DNA of 64,000 bases from Ostrinia nubilalis (lineage: Eukaryota > Arthropoda > Insecta > Lepidoptera > Crambidae). The DNA lies in the NCBI RefSeq assembly GCF_963855985.1, contig NC_087108.1, positions 13,100,001 to 13,164,000 of the forward strand, read 5' to 3'. A program made the translations under genes and the position numbers. The notes under the pieces are model-generated. The model saw only the letters and a program-made list of their open reading frames with translations, searched no databases and was not told where the DNA came from. The stretch's first letter is position 1, and every line of letters begins with the position of its first letter. Shown piece after piece: positions 54,400 to 63,829 of the stretch.

Positions 54400-55483
54400 A
54401 CTTTTTACCGTAGAACAACTGAGTTGCGAGACTTGGTTTTTTTGACAAGTATTGTTTTTGATGGGATCTCATTTCTTTTTGTATTTTGTAGACAGCAGTT
54501 ATGTATCTAGAAAACTGGACCAAAATTGAAAAAAATTACTCGACTTGGCGGGGACACTACCGTGCGCCTTTATATTTATATGGTATTACAAAGTTATTTA
54601 AGTAAGTAGTTAAATATTTATAAAACTGGACCGAAATTGAAAAATTTTGCTAGACTTAGCGGTTGCACTACCGTGCCCCCAAATATTTTAGTTTTTCCTT
54701 GATTCATACACCAAACACTACTTATATTCCAAGTTTGAAGCTTCTAGGTCTGCTAGAAGTGCCTTAGAACTTTGATGATCGGTGAGTCAGTCAGTCAGTC
54801 AGTCAGTGAGTGACAAAATTAAGAAACTTTGACCCGTTATAATTCTTAAACTACTGGTTCAAATTGAATGAAATTTGAAATATACCGTGTCTTTACAATG
54901 CCTGCATGGATACTGAAAATTCAGTCTTCTAGTTTTATCCACAACGATGATACAGGGGGTCGAAAATGGCCTGAATTGCTTCGAGAAAAGGATGGTACGG
55001 CCGCGGCCGTGCCGCTTTTTTGCTCGACTTGGTGGGGGCACTGCCGTGCCCCCAGATGAAGTATTAGATGACGTAGTAGTAAATACAACTGTTTACACAG
55101 TGAATTAGATCCAGTTACATGTAATTATCATTAATTTAGCTGTCTGCGGAATTGAGTTAGGTCACGCTTAGTCAGAATGAACGAGAATATCATCACTACC
55201 ATGAAGGGTAAAAAATATAACAAATCATTAACACAGTGAGTAGCGAATTGTTGTAAAGGTGAGTTTGAAGTCAAGTTTCTGTATACAAACTTATCATGAC
55301 GTATTCGACCCATGACAACTCGACCCATTTCTTCACTCATCCCAAATTAGTATTCCTAGCTCAACCCATTACATAATTTCGTTATTCTACACAAATGCAT
55401 TCCTTACTCAACCCAAAGTATATATGGATAGCAAAACAACGTTTACTGTTTTTTCAGAAATTTAATAATGATAAATACATACT

Positions 55484-55818
55484 TGTTACGCACGCCTAAT
55501 CTATGAAGATCGCTGCATCGACGCTGACCCAGTTTACCCAAATCAAGATTGCACATTGCACTATGGACCGCGCGGAGCAGCATCAGCAAAACGCGCCTCT
55601 CTTGACAACAGCATCAGCAAAATGCGCCTCTCATGACGACAGCGGCGACGTTTCATTAATTTTACCAATTATTTTATAATCATATTTGTTTCACACTTCG
55701 AGACGGTATCACTAGCTTACCTAATTTTACTTTTATTGTAATTTATTTCTTTTTAAATTAAATTTAATTAAATAAAGTTTGCTTTTTCTTGGAACCTCCG
55801 GTTGCAGCTAACGAAATT
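55484..55818 (+). repeat. 5' LTR
   Basis: Runs from TGTTACGCACGCC to GCTAACGAAATT, 335 bp; AATAAAG near its end (55,770) is a likely poly(A) signal. An internal direct duplication (AACAGCATCAGCAAAA.GCGCCTCTC) lies at about 55,580-55,640. Confidence 0.95.
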
Positions 55819-55835
55819 GGCGCAGTCGGTAGGAT
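55818..55835 (+). promoter_or_regulatory. primer-binding site, tRNA-Ser
   Basis: TGGCGCAGTCGGTAGGAT is complementary to the 3' end of insect tRNA-Ser (…CCGACTGCGCCA) over 18 bases. It overlaps the last LTR base, as in several errantiviruses. Confidence 0.9.
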
Positions 55836-56223
55836 ATTCACGGTTAGGCCCGGGTCGCGTACGAAGATTTCCGTTCACCGAGCCCTCCGAGTGGCTATCA
55901 AGTCGCGCTTCGAATATCCGAACCTACGGGAGCTGCAGTCCAGAGGTGAATCAAGCCATCGATTCGTCCAGAAGAAAGCAATGCTGTAAGTCCTTGAATC
56001 TTTCAAGTCCTCACCTTCCTAATCCTAATTATATTAAACTTAAATTTTTATCCTTTCCAATCTTGTGCATGCTATTACTTTACTGTATTTTTTTGTGTGT
56101 GTATTTTATTAGTTCGTCAAAATTTTTCATCCAAGGGAATCGCGTACCGTTAGGTTAGATAGGGATAGTAGAGCTATAAATAGATTAGGAGCAATAGACG
56201 AGTGTAGAAACTTAAACGAAAAT

Positions 56224-57513
56224 ATGGCGCAATATGATATTGATGTAATTTACAAGTCTCTTAGGCTATTACCAGACTTCGACGGTAATCCGCACGTACT
56301 TACACGATTTATAAATCTATGCGACCAGTTAGTGTTGACCCACTTTTGCGCTGCGCCAGGGCACGAATTATCAAATTTAGCCCTTATAAATGGTATTTTA
56401 AATAAAGTTACCGGCGCCGCGGCTAGACATATTAATGCGAATGGTATTCCAGAAACGTGGCAGGGTATAAAAACGGCCTTAATAAATAACTTCGCAGACC
56501 ACCGCGATGAGTCCTCATTGTATAACGATTTGGCTATGCAGACCCAGGGATCTAGTACCCCTCAGGAATATTACGAACGATGCCAGAATCTGTTCAGTAC
56601 TATCATGACCTACATTTCGCTTCACGAAACTGTACCTACAACAATAGAGTCTAAACGTGCTTTATATCAAACATTAACCCTCAAGGCTTATCTGAGAGGT
56701 CTAAAAGACCCTCTGGGATCAAAGATACGCTGTATGCGTCCGGAATCCATGGAGAAAGCATTAGAGTTCGTGCAGGAGGAGTTAAATACTATCTATATGC
56801 AAAATCGTAACGAGAGTAACCCGTCACATAGGAAAGAGTGGTCTTCTTCACAGCCTAATAATTTTAATTTACCACTTAATAACTTCATCCCGAAACAACC
56901 CTCATATAATAATTTTAATAATCCCAGGTCATTGATGCCACCTATGATTAACGGTCCTGGCCCTTCTCGGCAACAGCCTATCCAACCCTTTGCTCAAAAT
57001 TGGAAGCCTAATAATTTTAGAGCTCACCAACCCCAGGGACTCACTAGAACGCAGCAAATGATGCGCGCCCCCTTGCCGAACTATAACCCCGGCAGCCAAG
57101 TTTTTAGAGCACCTAATCGACATTCACCACAACAGCCTTTTAATGGCCCCCGTCCTATGAGTGGAGTTAGTCAGTTTGTGCCGAAACCCTTACCACCTAC
57201 CGGTCGTGACTGGAGAATTTATGGGAATCCGCCCCCCAGCAATTATTTTAAGACTAGGGAAATGAATATGAACGAGTGCGAGTACGACTATGACTATAAC
57301 AACTATAATTACGCGGACTGTGAACAGGAATATTCCTACCCATCAGATCAATTTTCTTATTACGGGAACCCCAACTATACTGACTATACTTACTATGACA
57401 ACCCCAACTTTTATTATGAACAACACCCTGGAACCGAAACGGTAGACCAGGAGGCTGGCGTAGTCCCAACCGAAAATTTTCAGCAAGCTTCCCAATCCGA
57501 AAAACCAAAATAG
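56224..57513 (+). CDS. gag: errantivirus-like Gag
   Basis: Open frame of 429 aa. The first about 200 residues are a capsid-like helical region (LLPDFDGNPHVLTRFINLCD, then AYLRGLKDPLGSKIR, typical of arthropod gypsy Gag). The remainder is rich in Asn, Pro, Gln and Tyr with no CCHC zinc knuckle, which is usual for errantiviruses. The pol frame continues at the Gag stop in the -1 frame, with an A-rich stretch (GAAAAACCAAAATAG) at the overlap where ribosomal slippage could occur. The frame is uninterrupted. Confidence 0.93.
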   Translation: MAQYDIDVIYKSLRLLPDFDGNPHVLTRFINLCDQLVLTHFCAAPGHELSNLALINGILNKVTGAAARHINANGIPETWQGIKTALINNFADHRDESSLYNDLAMQTQGSSTPQEYYERCQNLFSTIMTYISLHETVPTTIESKRALYQTLTLKAYLRGLKDPLGSKIRCMRPESMEKALEFVQEELNTIYMQNRNESNPSHRKEWSSSQPNNFNLPLNNFIPKQPSYNNFNNPRSLMPPMINGPGPSRQQPIQPFAQNWKPNNFRAHQPQGLTRTQQMMRAPLPNYNPGSQVFRAPNRHSPQQPFNGPRPMSGVSQFVPKPLPPTGRDWRIYGNPPPSNYFKTREMNMNECEYDYDYNNYNYADCEQEYSYPSDQFSYYGNPNYTDYTYYDNPNFYYEQHPGTETVDQEAGVVPTENFQQASQSEKPK

Positions 57514-57578
57514 AGCTTAATTTTCATATACAGAGACAGCTAGGGTTTATCCAGATTAGCAACCCTCCTTTAAAGTTA

Positions 57579-59141
57579 TTGATTGACACAGGTGCTAATC
57601 AATCTTTTATAAACCCAGACGCTGTAACTAAATATTTTAATCATTTGCCTCTGAATCACGAACCGTTTGAAGTGACCAATGTTCATGGGACTAGTAAAAA
57701 CGAGTATTCCATAACCTTGCCTTGCTTTCCAGAGATAAATGAAAATACTGACATTACCTTGTTCCTGTACAAGTTTCACAACTACTTTGACGGATTACTA
57801 GGATTTGACTTATTAGAAAAATGGGGATCAAAGATAGATCTTAAAAATAAAATGCTGCTAACTAGAAATGCGCAGATACCTTTACAAATGTATGATTCTC
57901 GTAATGTTAATCTTTACGAAGATATCATCCCTGCTAATTCATCTAAACTACTGAAGCTGCCCATCAACACGAGTGATGGTGAAGTTTTAGTCCAACATCA
58001 AACTATTTGTAACTGCCTTATTTCAGATTGCTTAACCACAGTTAGTAACAGTAGAGGCTGGGTAGAAATTACTAACACTTCATCTAACGATCTCATCTTT
58101 TCAATGGACCGCCCCATAGAAGCTGAATTATTTAACATCGAAAGCGTACAACCTGTAATCTCATCGGATCGTACACAAGCAGTTTTATCTCGTTTGCGTA
58201 CCGATCATCTCAACCCAGAAGAACTTGTTAACTTGAAAAATCTCTGTGCTAATTACGCGGATGTGTTTTATCTTGAGGGTGAACCGTTAACATTCACCAA
58301 TAAAATAAAACACAAAATTAGAACGACCGATGAAATTCCAGTGTACACCAAGAGCTATAGGTACCCATACGTTCACAGACAAGAGGTTAGGGATCAGATA
58401 GATAAGATGCTCAAACAGAATATTATAAGACCATCAGACTCTGCTTGGAGCTCTCCTATATGGATTGTCCCCAAGAAAGCAGATGCATCAGGAAAGGTAA
58501 AGTGGCGTCTTGTCGTGGACTTTAGGAAAGTGAACGAGAAGACGATTGATGACAAGTATCCTATACCCAACATTACCGATGTCCTTGATAAACTTGGTAA
58601 ATGCCAGTACTTCAGCACCCTAGATTTAGCATCAGGGTTCTACCAGGTAGAGATGGATCCGACCGATATTCATAAAACCGCATTCACCGTAGAAAATGGG
58701 CATTATGAATTTTTAAGAATGCCGATGGGTCTCAAAAATTCTCCGTCAACTTTTCAAAGAGTGATGGACAATGTTCTAAGAGACCTACAGCAAATATGCC
58801 TAGTGTACTTAGATGACATTGTCGTATTCAGTACTTCCCTACAGGAACACATAGTAAACCTGAAGAAAGTTTTTAATAGACTACGAGAATCCAATTTTAA
58901 AATACAAATGGACAAATCGGAATTTTTAAAATTAGAAACGAGTTTCTTAGGCCACATCATTTGTAATGAGGGTGTGAAGCCTAATCCAGATAAAATTACC
59001 GCTATACAAAATTATCCCCTTCCTAAAACCCCAACTGAAATCAAACGTTTTCTCGGATTGCTAGGATACTATAGGAAATTCATCCCAGATTTTGCACGAT
59101 TAACAAAACCACTAACTAAATGTCTTAAAAAAAGGTTCTAA
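57579..59141 (+). CDS. pol: errantivirus-like Pol, protease and reverse transcriptase part
   Basis: The 520-aa track from the first ATG already begins inside the protease active site (IDTGANQSF); the frame is open upstream into the end of gag in the -1 frame, so no ATG is needed. Reverse transcriptase covers about residues 250-440: WRLVVDFRKVN, LDLASGFYQVEM and the YLDD box. It ends in the connection region after LGYYRKFIPDFARLTKPL, where a seven-A run (59,127-59,133) is followed by a stop in this frame. RNase H and integrase continue in the next frame. Confidence 0.93.
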   Translation: MIDTGANQSFINPDAVTKYFNHLPLNHEPFEVTNVHGTSKNEYSITLPCFPEINENTDITLFLYKFHNYFDGLLGFDLLEKWGSKIDLKNKMLLTRNAQIPLQMYDSRNVNLYEDIIPANSSKLLKLPINTSDGEVLVQHQTICNCLISDCLTTVSNSRGWVEITNTSSNDLIFSMDRPIEAELFNIESVQPVISSDRTQAVLSRLRTDHLNPEELVNLKNLCANYADVFYLEGEPLTFTNKIKHKIRTTDEIPVYTKSYRYPYVHRQEVRDQIDKMLKQNIIRPSDSAWSSPIWIVPKKADASGKVKWRLVVDFRKVNEKTIDDKYPIPNITDVLDKLGKCQYFSTLDLASGFYQVEMDPTDIHKTAFTVENGHYEFLRMPMGLKNSPSTFQRVMDNVLRDLQQICLVYLDDIVVFSTSLQEHIVNLKKVFNRLRESNFKIQMDKSEFLKLETSFLGHIICNEGVKPNPDKITAIQNYPLPKTPTEIKRFLGLLGYYRKFIPDFARLTKPLTKCLKKRF

Positions 59142-61146
59142 AATTACACTAGACAAAAATTACGTAGATTGTTTCAATCACTGCAAAACGCTTCTGACTA
59201 ACGACCCTATCCTCCAATATCCCGATTTTTCTAAGGAATTCATACTAACAACGGATGCGTCTAATGTAGCTATCGGTGCTGTTTTATCCCAGGGTACAAT
59301 AGGCTCGGATAAACCAATAGCGTACGCCTCACGTACACTTAATTCCAGTGAGCTCAACTATAGTACAATAGAAAAAGAGCTCCTAGCTATTGTATGGGCA
59401 ACTAAGTATTTCAGGCCTTATTTGTTCGGTCGTAAATTTAAAATTATAACAGACCACAAGCCCTTACAATGGATCATGAACTTAAAGGAGCCCAATTCAC
59501 GTCTCACAAGGTGGCGCCTAAAATTAAGTGAATTTGATTTTTCAGTAATATATAAACAGGGAAAGTGTAACACGAACGCAGATGCATTATCTAGGATAGA
59601 ACTGAATAACGAAGAGCTCATGTCTATCGTTGCCAATCCATCTGAGAAAGCACCTACATTAGATGAATCTAGAACTATAACAGCCCCTTCAGATAACTCT
59701 GGGACTGCGACAGTTCATACAGATAATGAGAACCCAATATTAGAAATCCCAATCTCCGATGAACCATTAAATAAGTTCACCAAACAAATTATTTTAAATA
59801 TCGTAGGTGATATAAAAGGGCGCCCAATTGTGACTAAACCCTTTGATACGCACACTCGCATCACAGTTCAACTATCGCAATCTAACTTAGAGGAGGATGT
59901 TACGAACGCAATAAAAGAGTACGTGAACCCAAAGGTTAAAACGGGATTGCTTATTAACCCACCTTTGGCCATGTATTCCATCATTCCCATCATTCAAAGA
60001 ACATTTAAGAGTTCATCAATGCAATTAATACTAACCAAAAGGGAATTAGAAAACGTTCGGGAATATTTAAGACAACAGGAAATTATTAACAAGTATCATG
60101 ACGGCAAAACCAATCATCGGGGCATAAATGAAACGTTTTTAGCTCTGTCTCACAAATACTATTGGCCCAAAATGCGCGAAAGTATTACTAAATTTATAAA
60201 TGAATGTACAGTGTGCGGTCAAGCAAAGTATGATCGAAACCCCGTCAAACAACAATTTAAAATAGTTGCTTCCACCAATAAACCTTTTGAGCTTGTACAT
60301 ATTGATTTATTAACAATCCAAGGTGAGAAGTTTTTAACCATCGTAGACGCCTTTTCTAAATACGCTCAGGCATACTATTTGCGAGACGGAACCGCTATTA
60401 GCGTAGTTCAGGGTTTTCTTAGCTTCTGCACACATCACGGCATACCTATCACCATAGTGACTGATAATGGGCCAGAGTTCACTAACCAACTTGTCGGTGA
60501 ATTCGTAAGATTGCACAGAATACAGCATCACAAAGTTGCTGCGCATACACCCAATGAAAATGGAATTGTTGAAAAGTTCCATTCGACTATCCTAGAACAT
60601 CTTCGAATCTTAAAGGTTACACATAAAAATGATTCTGTCCCTAATCTTATGCCCTACGCCCTTCTCGCTTATAATAATAGTATACACAGCCTAACCAAAT
60701 GTAGACCCATTGAGGTAATAACTGGCCACTTTGATCCTCGGGACGCTTTTGACCTCGATCTTACAGTTCACTTATTACAACAATACATGACTAACCATAA
60801 AGACAAAATGACTAATGCATATCAATTAATTCACGACTTAAGTACTGACTCCCGTAAGGCTTTAATGGATAACCGTAATAAAAATAGGGAACCTGAGATT
60901 GACTACTGTCCTGAACAACAAGTATTTGTTAAAAATCCCTTTGCATCCCGGCAAAAACTAGCCCCACGTTTCACTCATGATGTAGTCATGGCAGACCTTC
61001 CTATCCATATTTATACAAAGAAAAGACGAGGCCCTGTGGCAAAACATAGATTGAAGAGAACCCCTAAGAGCTCTAAATTGTTACAGGACAGCAGTAGTAA
61101 TCCACCTGGTTCTACGAACAGTAGTAACACAAGAGATAAGACTTGA
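59134..61146 (+). CDS. pol: errantivirus-like Pol, RNase H and integrase part (frame-shifted)
   Basis: Open from 59,134, immediately after the A run, to the stop at 61,146; first internal ATG at 59,422. RNase H: TTDASNVAIGAVLSQG, the EKELLAIVWA region and ADALSRIE. Integrase: a zinc-binding H..H...C..C module around 60,100-60,230 and the catalytic Asp, Asp, Glu in VHIDLLT, VTDNGPEF and NGIVEKFH. In an intact element this would be one polyprotein with the preceding frame. I describe the break as a one-base frame change; whether real, a sequencing error or slippage-tolerated is unknown. Confidence 0.92.
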   Translation, partial: GSKITLDKNYVDCFNHCKTLLTNDPILQYPDFSKEFILTTDASNVAIGAVLSQGTIGSDKPIAYASRTLNSSELNYSTIEKELLAIVWATKYFRPYLFGRKFKIITDHKPLQWIMNLKEPNSRLTRWRLKLSEFDFSVIYKQGKCNTNADALSRIELNNEELMSIVANPSEKAPTLDESRTITAPSDNSGTATVHTDNENPILEIPISDEPLNKFTKQIILNIVGDIKGRPIVTKPFDTHTRITVQLSQSNLEEDVTNAIKEYVNPKVKTGLLINPPLAMYSIIPIIQRTFKSSSMQLILTKRELENVREYLRQQEIINKYHDGKTNHRGINETFLALSHKYYWPKMRESITKFINECTVCGQAKYDRNPVKQQFKIVASTNKPFELVHIDLLTIQGEKFLTIVDAFSKYAQAYYLRDGTAISVVQGFLSFCTHHGIPITIVTDNGPEFTNQLVGEFVRLHRIQHHKVAAHTPNENGIVEKFHSTILEHLRILKVTHKNDSVPNLMPYALLAYNNSIHSLTKCRPIEVITGHFDPRDAFDLDLTVHLLQQYMTNHKDKMTNAYQLIHDLSTDSRKALMDNRNKNREPEIDYCPEQQVFVKNPFASRQKLAPRFTHDVVMADLPIHIYTKKRRGPVAKHRLKRTPKSSKLLQDSSSNPPGSTNSSNTRDKT

Positions 61147-61348
61147 AAGTCTAGATAGCGGTCCTGGTATCCTTCCCTTTAAGCTAGGTCCGTCCCGGAT
61201 CCTATCCCATTATCATTCCTTTTTACAATATGTTAACCTTCAAGAATTACAAGATAAAGTAAATTCAATCAATGACCAACTAGCGAATACTTCCCCAGAA
61301 CTTAATAATAAGACCAACTCTTTATTTCAACCCCATTTACAATATCTT

Positions 61349-62830
61349 ATGTCTAAGCTCGACAGTGTATCAGATCAACTCCAGACATTTGAAACAAGTC
61401 GAGTTAAAAGGGGACTCATTGATGGCCTCGGATCTGTAGTCAAGAGTGTAACTGGTAACTTAGACTACACGGACGCCTTACACTATGACCAGGCCATAAA
61501 AGGTATTCGTAATAATGAAAATAAATTATTAACTGAACTTAACAATCATGTAAGCTTAACTAAAGAAATGGCCGCGCAATACTCTAAAATTATAGATAGC
61601 TTAGTACATAACCAAAAGACTATAGAGACTATAATAAATAAAATCTCCATAAGCGATGCTAATAGAGACCACGATCTTATAAAATATGCTCATCTCGCAC
61701 AAACATTCTTAATACTTGGAGATAACATAGATCTAGTATCACAAGAACTAACTAAATTACAAAACATCTTAGCATTTATTAAAGTTTCTACTATGCATCA
61801 TTCGTTTCTTAACTCACGTGAAATTCGCAGTTTAATAAATAAGCTAAATACTTTATACGGAAACAATAAGATTCTAGACTTAGAAATAAGAGAATATTAC
61901 GACATAATTAAGTTAGGTTCATATTACGTAGATAATGAAATAGTAATAGTGTACAAGTTCCCAATCTTTACTCCTTACATATACGACCTATACAAATTAT
62001 CTATTGTCCCTAACGGAAATCACGAAATCCTTGTTCCATCCTCCCCATTCCTAGCTATCAATGAGAAAGATTTCAAGCACATAGAGGCTGAATGCCCGAA
62101 GACCAGCAAATGGTTCATATGTGAAGAAACACGGAGTCTCCAAAGCCAACCATCTGAAGATTGCATCCATCAACTCATCACGACCCAACAACGGAGCGCC
62201 AACTGCAGCCCAATCACGGTCACACTAAATCAACCAGCATACGAACAACTAGACGACCGCCACTATGTCATCAACTTCCCTACTTCTACGAAGGTACATC
62301 TGTCCTGCGGGCATGATCTCTACAAGGAGTATCGAGGCAGCTATCTCGCAATCATCCCACACAAATGCTACATGGAAACATCTCTGTTGACAATCTCCAA
62401 CCTCAAGGATCGACTGAAAGGACATGTACTGACAATCACGGATCTACCGAAGGGACCAGAGTATAATATTTCGACAGTCACACTCAAACTAAACTCTATG
62501 AATCTGGATCATCTTCACGCCACCAACATGAAGATCTCCCAGCATCCAACGTTAAATCTTGAGAAGAACGAAGATTACAGTATATACCATACTACCATCC
62601 CATTGTACATGGTATTAATCGGTGCATCTGTACTCATCAGCGTCATACTATACCGCAAGTACTACAAGAAATTAGACTCTGTCCAGACCCAACCAAGGGA
62701 AACTCAGACACAAGGCACAATATACGCTGTACCAGAACCAAAGACAAGGGCAAGCCAACCCCCACCTCAATTCACTACGAAATTCTTCGGTGGTGGCTGT
62801 TCTTCGGGGGGAGGTGTTACGCACGCCTAA
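61349..62830 (+). CDS. env: errantivirus-like envelope (fusion-type) protein
   Basis: 493 aa from the first ATG; the frame is open further upstream to about 61,045, overlapping the end of pol, as expected if env is translated from a spliced mRNA that supplies the start and signal peptide. A furin-type RVKR site near residue 20 precedes a Gly-rich segment typical of insect F-type fusion proteins. A coiled-coil-like region follows, then several cysteines and a C-terminal membrane segment (about residues 415-435). Related to the baculovirus F/errantivirus Env family. The frame is unbroken and ends inside the polypurine region before the 3' LTR. Confidence 0.9.
   Translation: MSKLDSVSDQLQTFETSRVKRGLIDGLGSVVKSVTGNLDYTDALHYDQAIKGIRNNENKLLTELNNHVSLTKEMAAQYSKIIDSLVHNQKTIETIINKISISDANRDHDLIKYAHLAQTFLILGDNIDLVSQELTKLQNILAFIKVSTMHHSFLNSREIRSLINKLNTLYGNNKILDLEIREYYDIIKLGSYYVDNEIVIVYKFPIFTPYIYDLYKLSIVPNGNHEILVPSSPFLAINEKDFKHIEAECPKTSKWFICEETRSLQSQPSEDCIHQLITTQQRSANCSPITVTLNQPAYEQLDDRHYVINFPTSTKVHLSCGHDLYKEYRGSYLAIIPHKCYMETSLLTISNLKDRLKGHVLTITDLPKGPEYNISTVTLKLNSMNLDHLHATNMKISQHPTLNLEKNEDYSIYHTTIPLYMVLIGASVLISVILYRKYYKKLDSVQTQPRETQTQGTIYAVPEPKTRASQPPPQFTTKFFGGGCSSGGGVTHA
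62806..62814 (+). promoter_or_regulatory. polypurine tract
   Basis: GGGGGGAGG directly before the 3' LTR TGTTACGC, the expected plus-strand primer. Confidence 0.88.
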
Positions 62831-63149
62831 TCTATGAAGATCGCTGCATCGACGCTGACCCAGTTTACCCAAATCAAGATTGCACATTGCACTATGGACC
62901 GCGCGGAGCAGCATCAGCAAAACGCGCCTCTCTTGACAACAGCATCAGCAAAATGCGCCTCTCATGACGACAGCGGCGACGTTTCATTAATTTTACCAAT
63001 TATTTTATAATCATATTTGTTTCACACTTCGAGACGGTATCACTAGCTTACCTAATTTTACTTTTATTGTAATTTATTTCTTTTTAAATTAAATTTAATT
63101 AAATAAAGTTTGCTTTTTCTTGGAACCTCCGGTTGCAGCTAACGAAATT
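62815..63149 (+). repeat. 3' LTR
   Basis: 335 bp, identical to the 5' LTR by eye, followed by TACT matching the base quartet before the 5' LTR (55,480-55,483). Confidence 0.95.
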
Positions 63150-63153
63150 TACT

Positions 63154-63610
63154 AGTATGTACATTTATTTATAATTAAATAAAAAAAAACAAAAACATCA
63201 CCTACATGAAAAAATTATAGATATGAGTATCAAAGATTTTATTTTATTTTTTTATTTTAAGGTAAATACATAAACAAATTAAGAGGCTCAAAACTTATAC
63301 CGCGGGATTAGTTGTCCACATGAATACTTTTATTATTTTTATTTTGTCAGCGGTATGAGCCGCTTGAAAAAAAAGATAAAATAGGTACATTGTATTATTT
63401 GAAATATTTGTACATTCATGAATGGTGTCTACTGTCTGTACATAAAAATCTTATATTTTTAAGTGGTTTTAAAATGGGTTGAACTAGGAATGTTTTTGGG
63501 GTGAATAAGGAACATAAAATTAAAAAATTGTTGTGGGTAGAGTAAGGAACAAAATTGGGTCGAGTAAGGAAAAAATAATGAGTGGGTTGAGTTGTCGTGG
63601 GTCGAATACG
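63154..63610. other. right half of the interrupted inverted-repeat element
   Basis: AT-rich, non-coding; terminal 150 bases hold the repeated GGGTYGARTAAGGAA-like motifs. Confidence 0.75.
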
Positions 63611-63689
63611 GAATATATCAAAGCTGACAAGATGTGTTTCTGGTTATAAATAAACCAACTTTGTAGTCTGCGGCTTATTATTCAAGTGA

Positions 63690-63829
63690 CGCAGGGAATA
63701 AGGACGCCTCTGGGAAGGATGTCGAAGGCGGAAGAGATCGCAGACTTGATCCTTTATGTGGCCAGTGACAAGGCGAAAGGAATCACTGGGTCTGTGTTTG
63801 TGGCAGATAATGGAATGATGGTACAATAA
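63690..63829 (+). pseudogene. SDR6 duplicate with internal deletion
   Basis: The SDR6 leader (TAAATAAACCAACTTTGTAGTCTGCGGC...CAAGTGAC) joins directly to the last 46 codons (QGIRTPLGRMSKAEEIADLILYV...). About 617 bp, including the start codon, Rossmann fold and catalytic residues, are gone. The junction has AC in common on both sides (compare 35,166 and 35,783). The 3' flank after 63,830 matches that of SDR6. Not functional as an SDR. Confidence 0.95.

Larger units (their letters stand above)
53344..55054 (+). mobile_element. palindrome-headed Helitron-like element with mirror-image insertions
   Basis: Second copy of the element at 42,423. Its palindrome spans 53,344-54,467 because each arm contains a 389-bp insertion. 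Downstream part runs to CTGCCGTGCCCCCAG (55,054) and carries a (GTCA)n expansion at 54,789. The empty site AAACATCGTGAAGT is in copy C at 34,811. No clear target duplication for the outer element. Confidence 0.85.
55484..63149 (+). mobile_element. errantivirus-like (gypsy-type, env-bearing) LTR element
   Basis: Complete structure: 335-bp LTRs at both ends, primer-binding site, gag, pol, env and polypurine tract, total 7,666 bp, flanked by a 4-bp duplication TACT. The two LTRs look identical base for base, indicating recent insertion. The order gag-pol-env, the serine-tRNA primer site and the env type fit lepidopteran errantiviruses related to TED. Pol carries one frame break, so this copy may be defective alone. 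Confidence 0.95.
55300..63610. mobile_element. inverted-repeat DNA element (about 640 bp) interrupted by an errantivirus-like element
   Basis: Outer ends CGTATTCGACCCATGACAAC and its inverse GTTGTCGTGGGTCGAATACG. Both halves contain spaced copies of a GGGTYGARTAAGGAA-like motif (right: 63,475, 63,535, 63,556; inverse on the left near 55,350 and 55,400). Relative to copy C a few bases of host sequence are missing at the left junction. Non-coding; class undetermined. Confidence 0.8.

Noticed and set aside
57254..57508. 84-codon minus-strand frame over the end of gag
   Set aside because: Antisense shadow of the Tyr/Asn-rich Gag tail.
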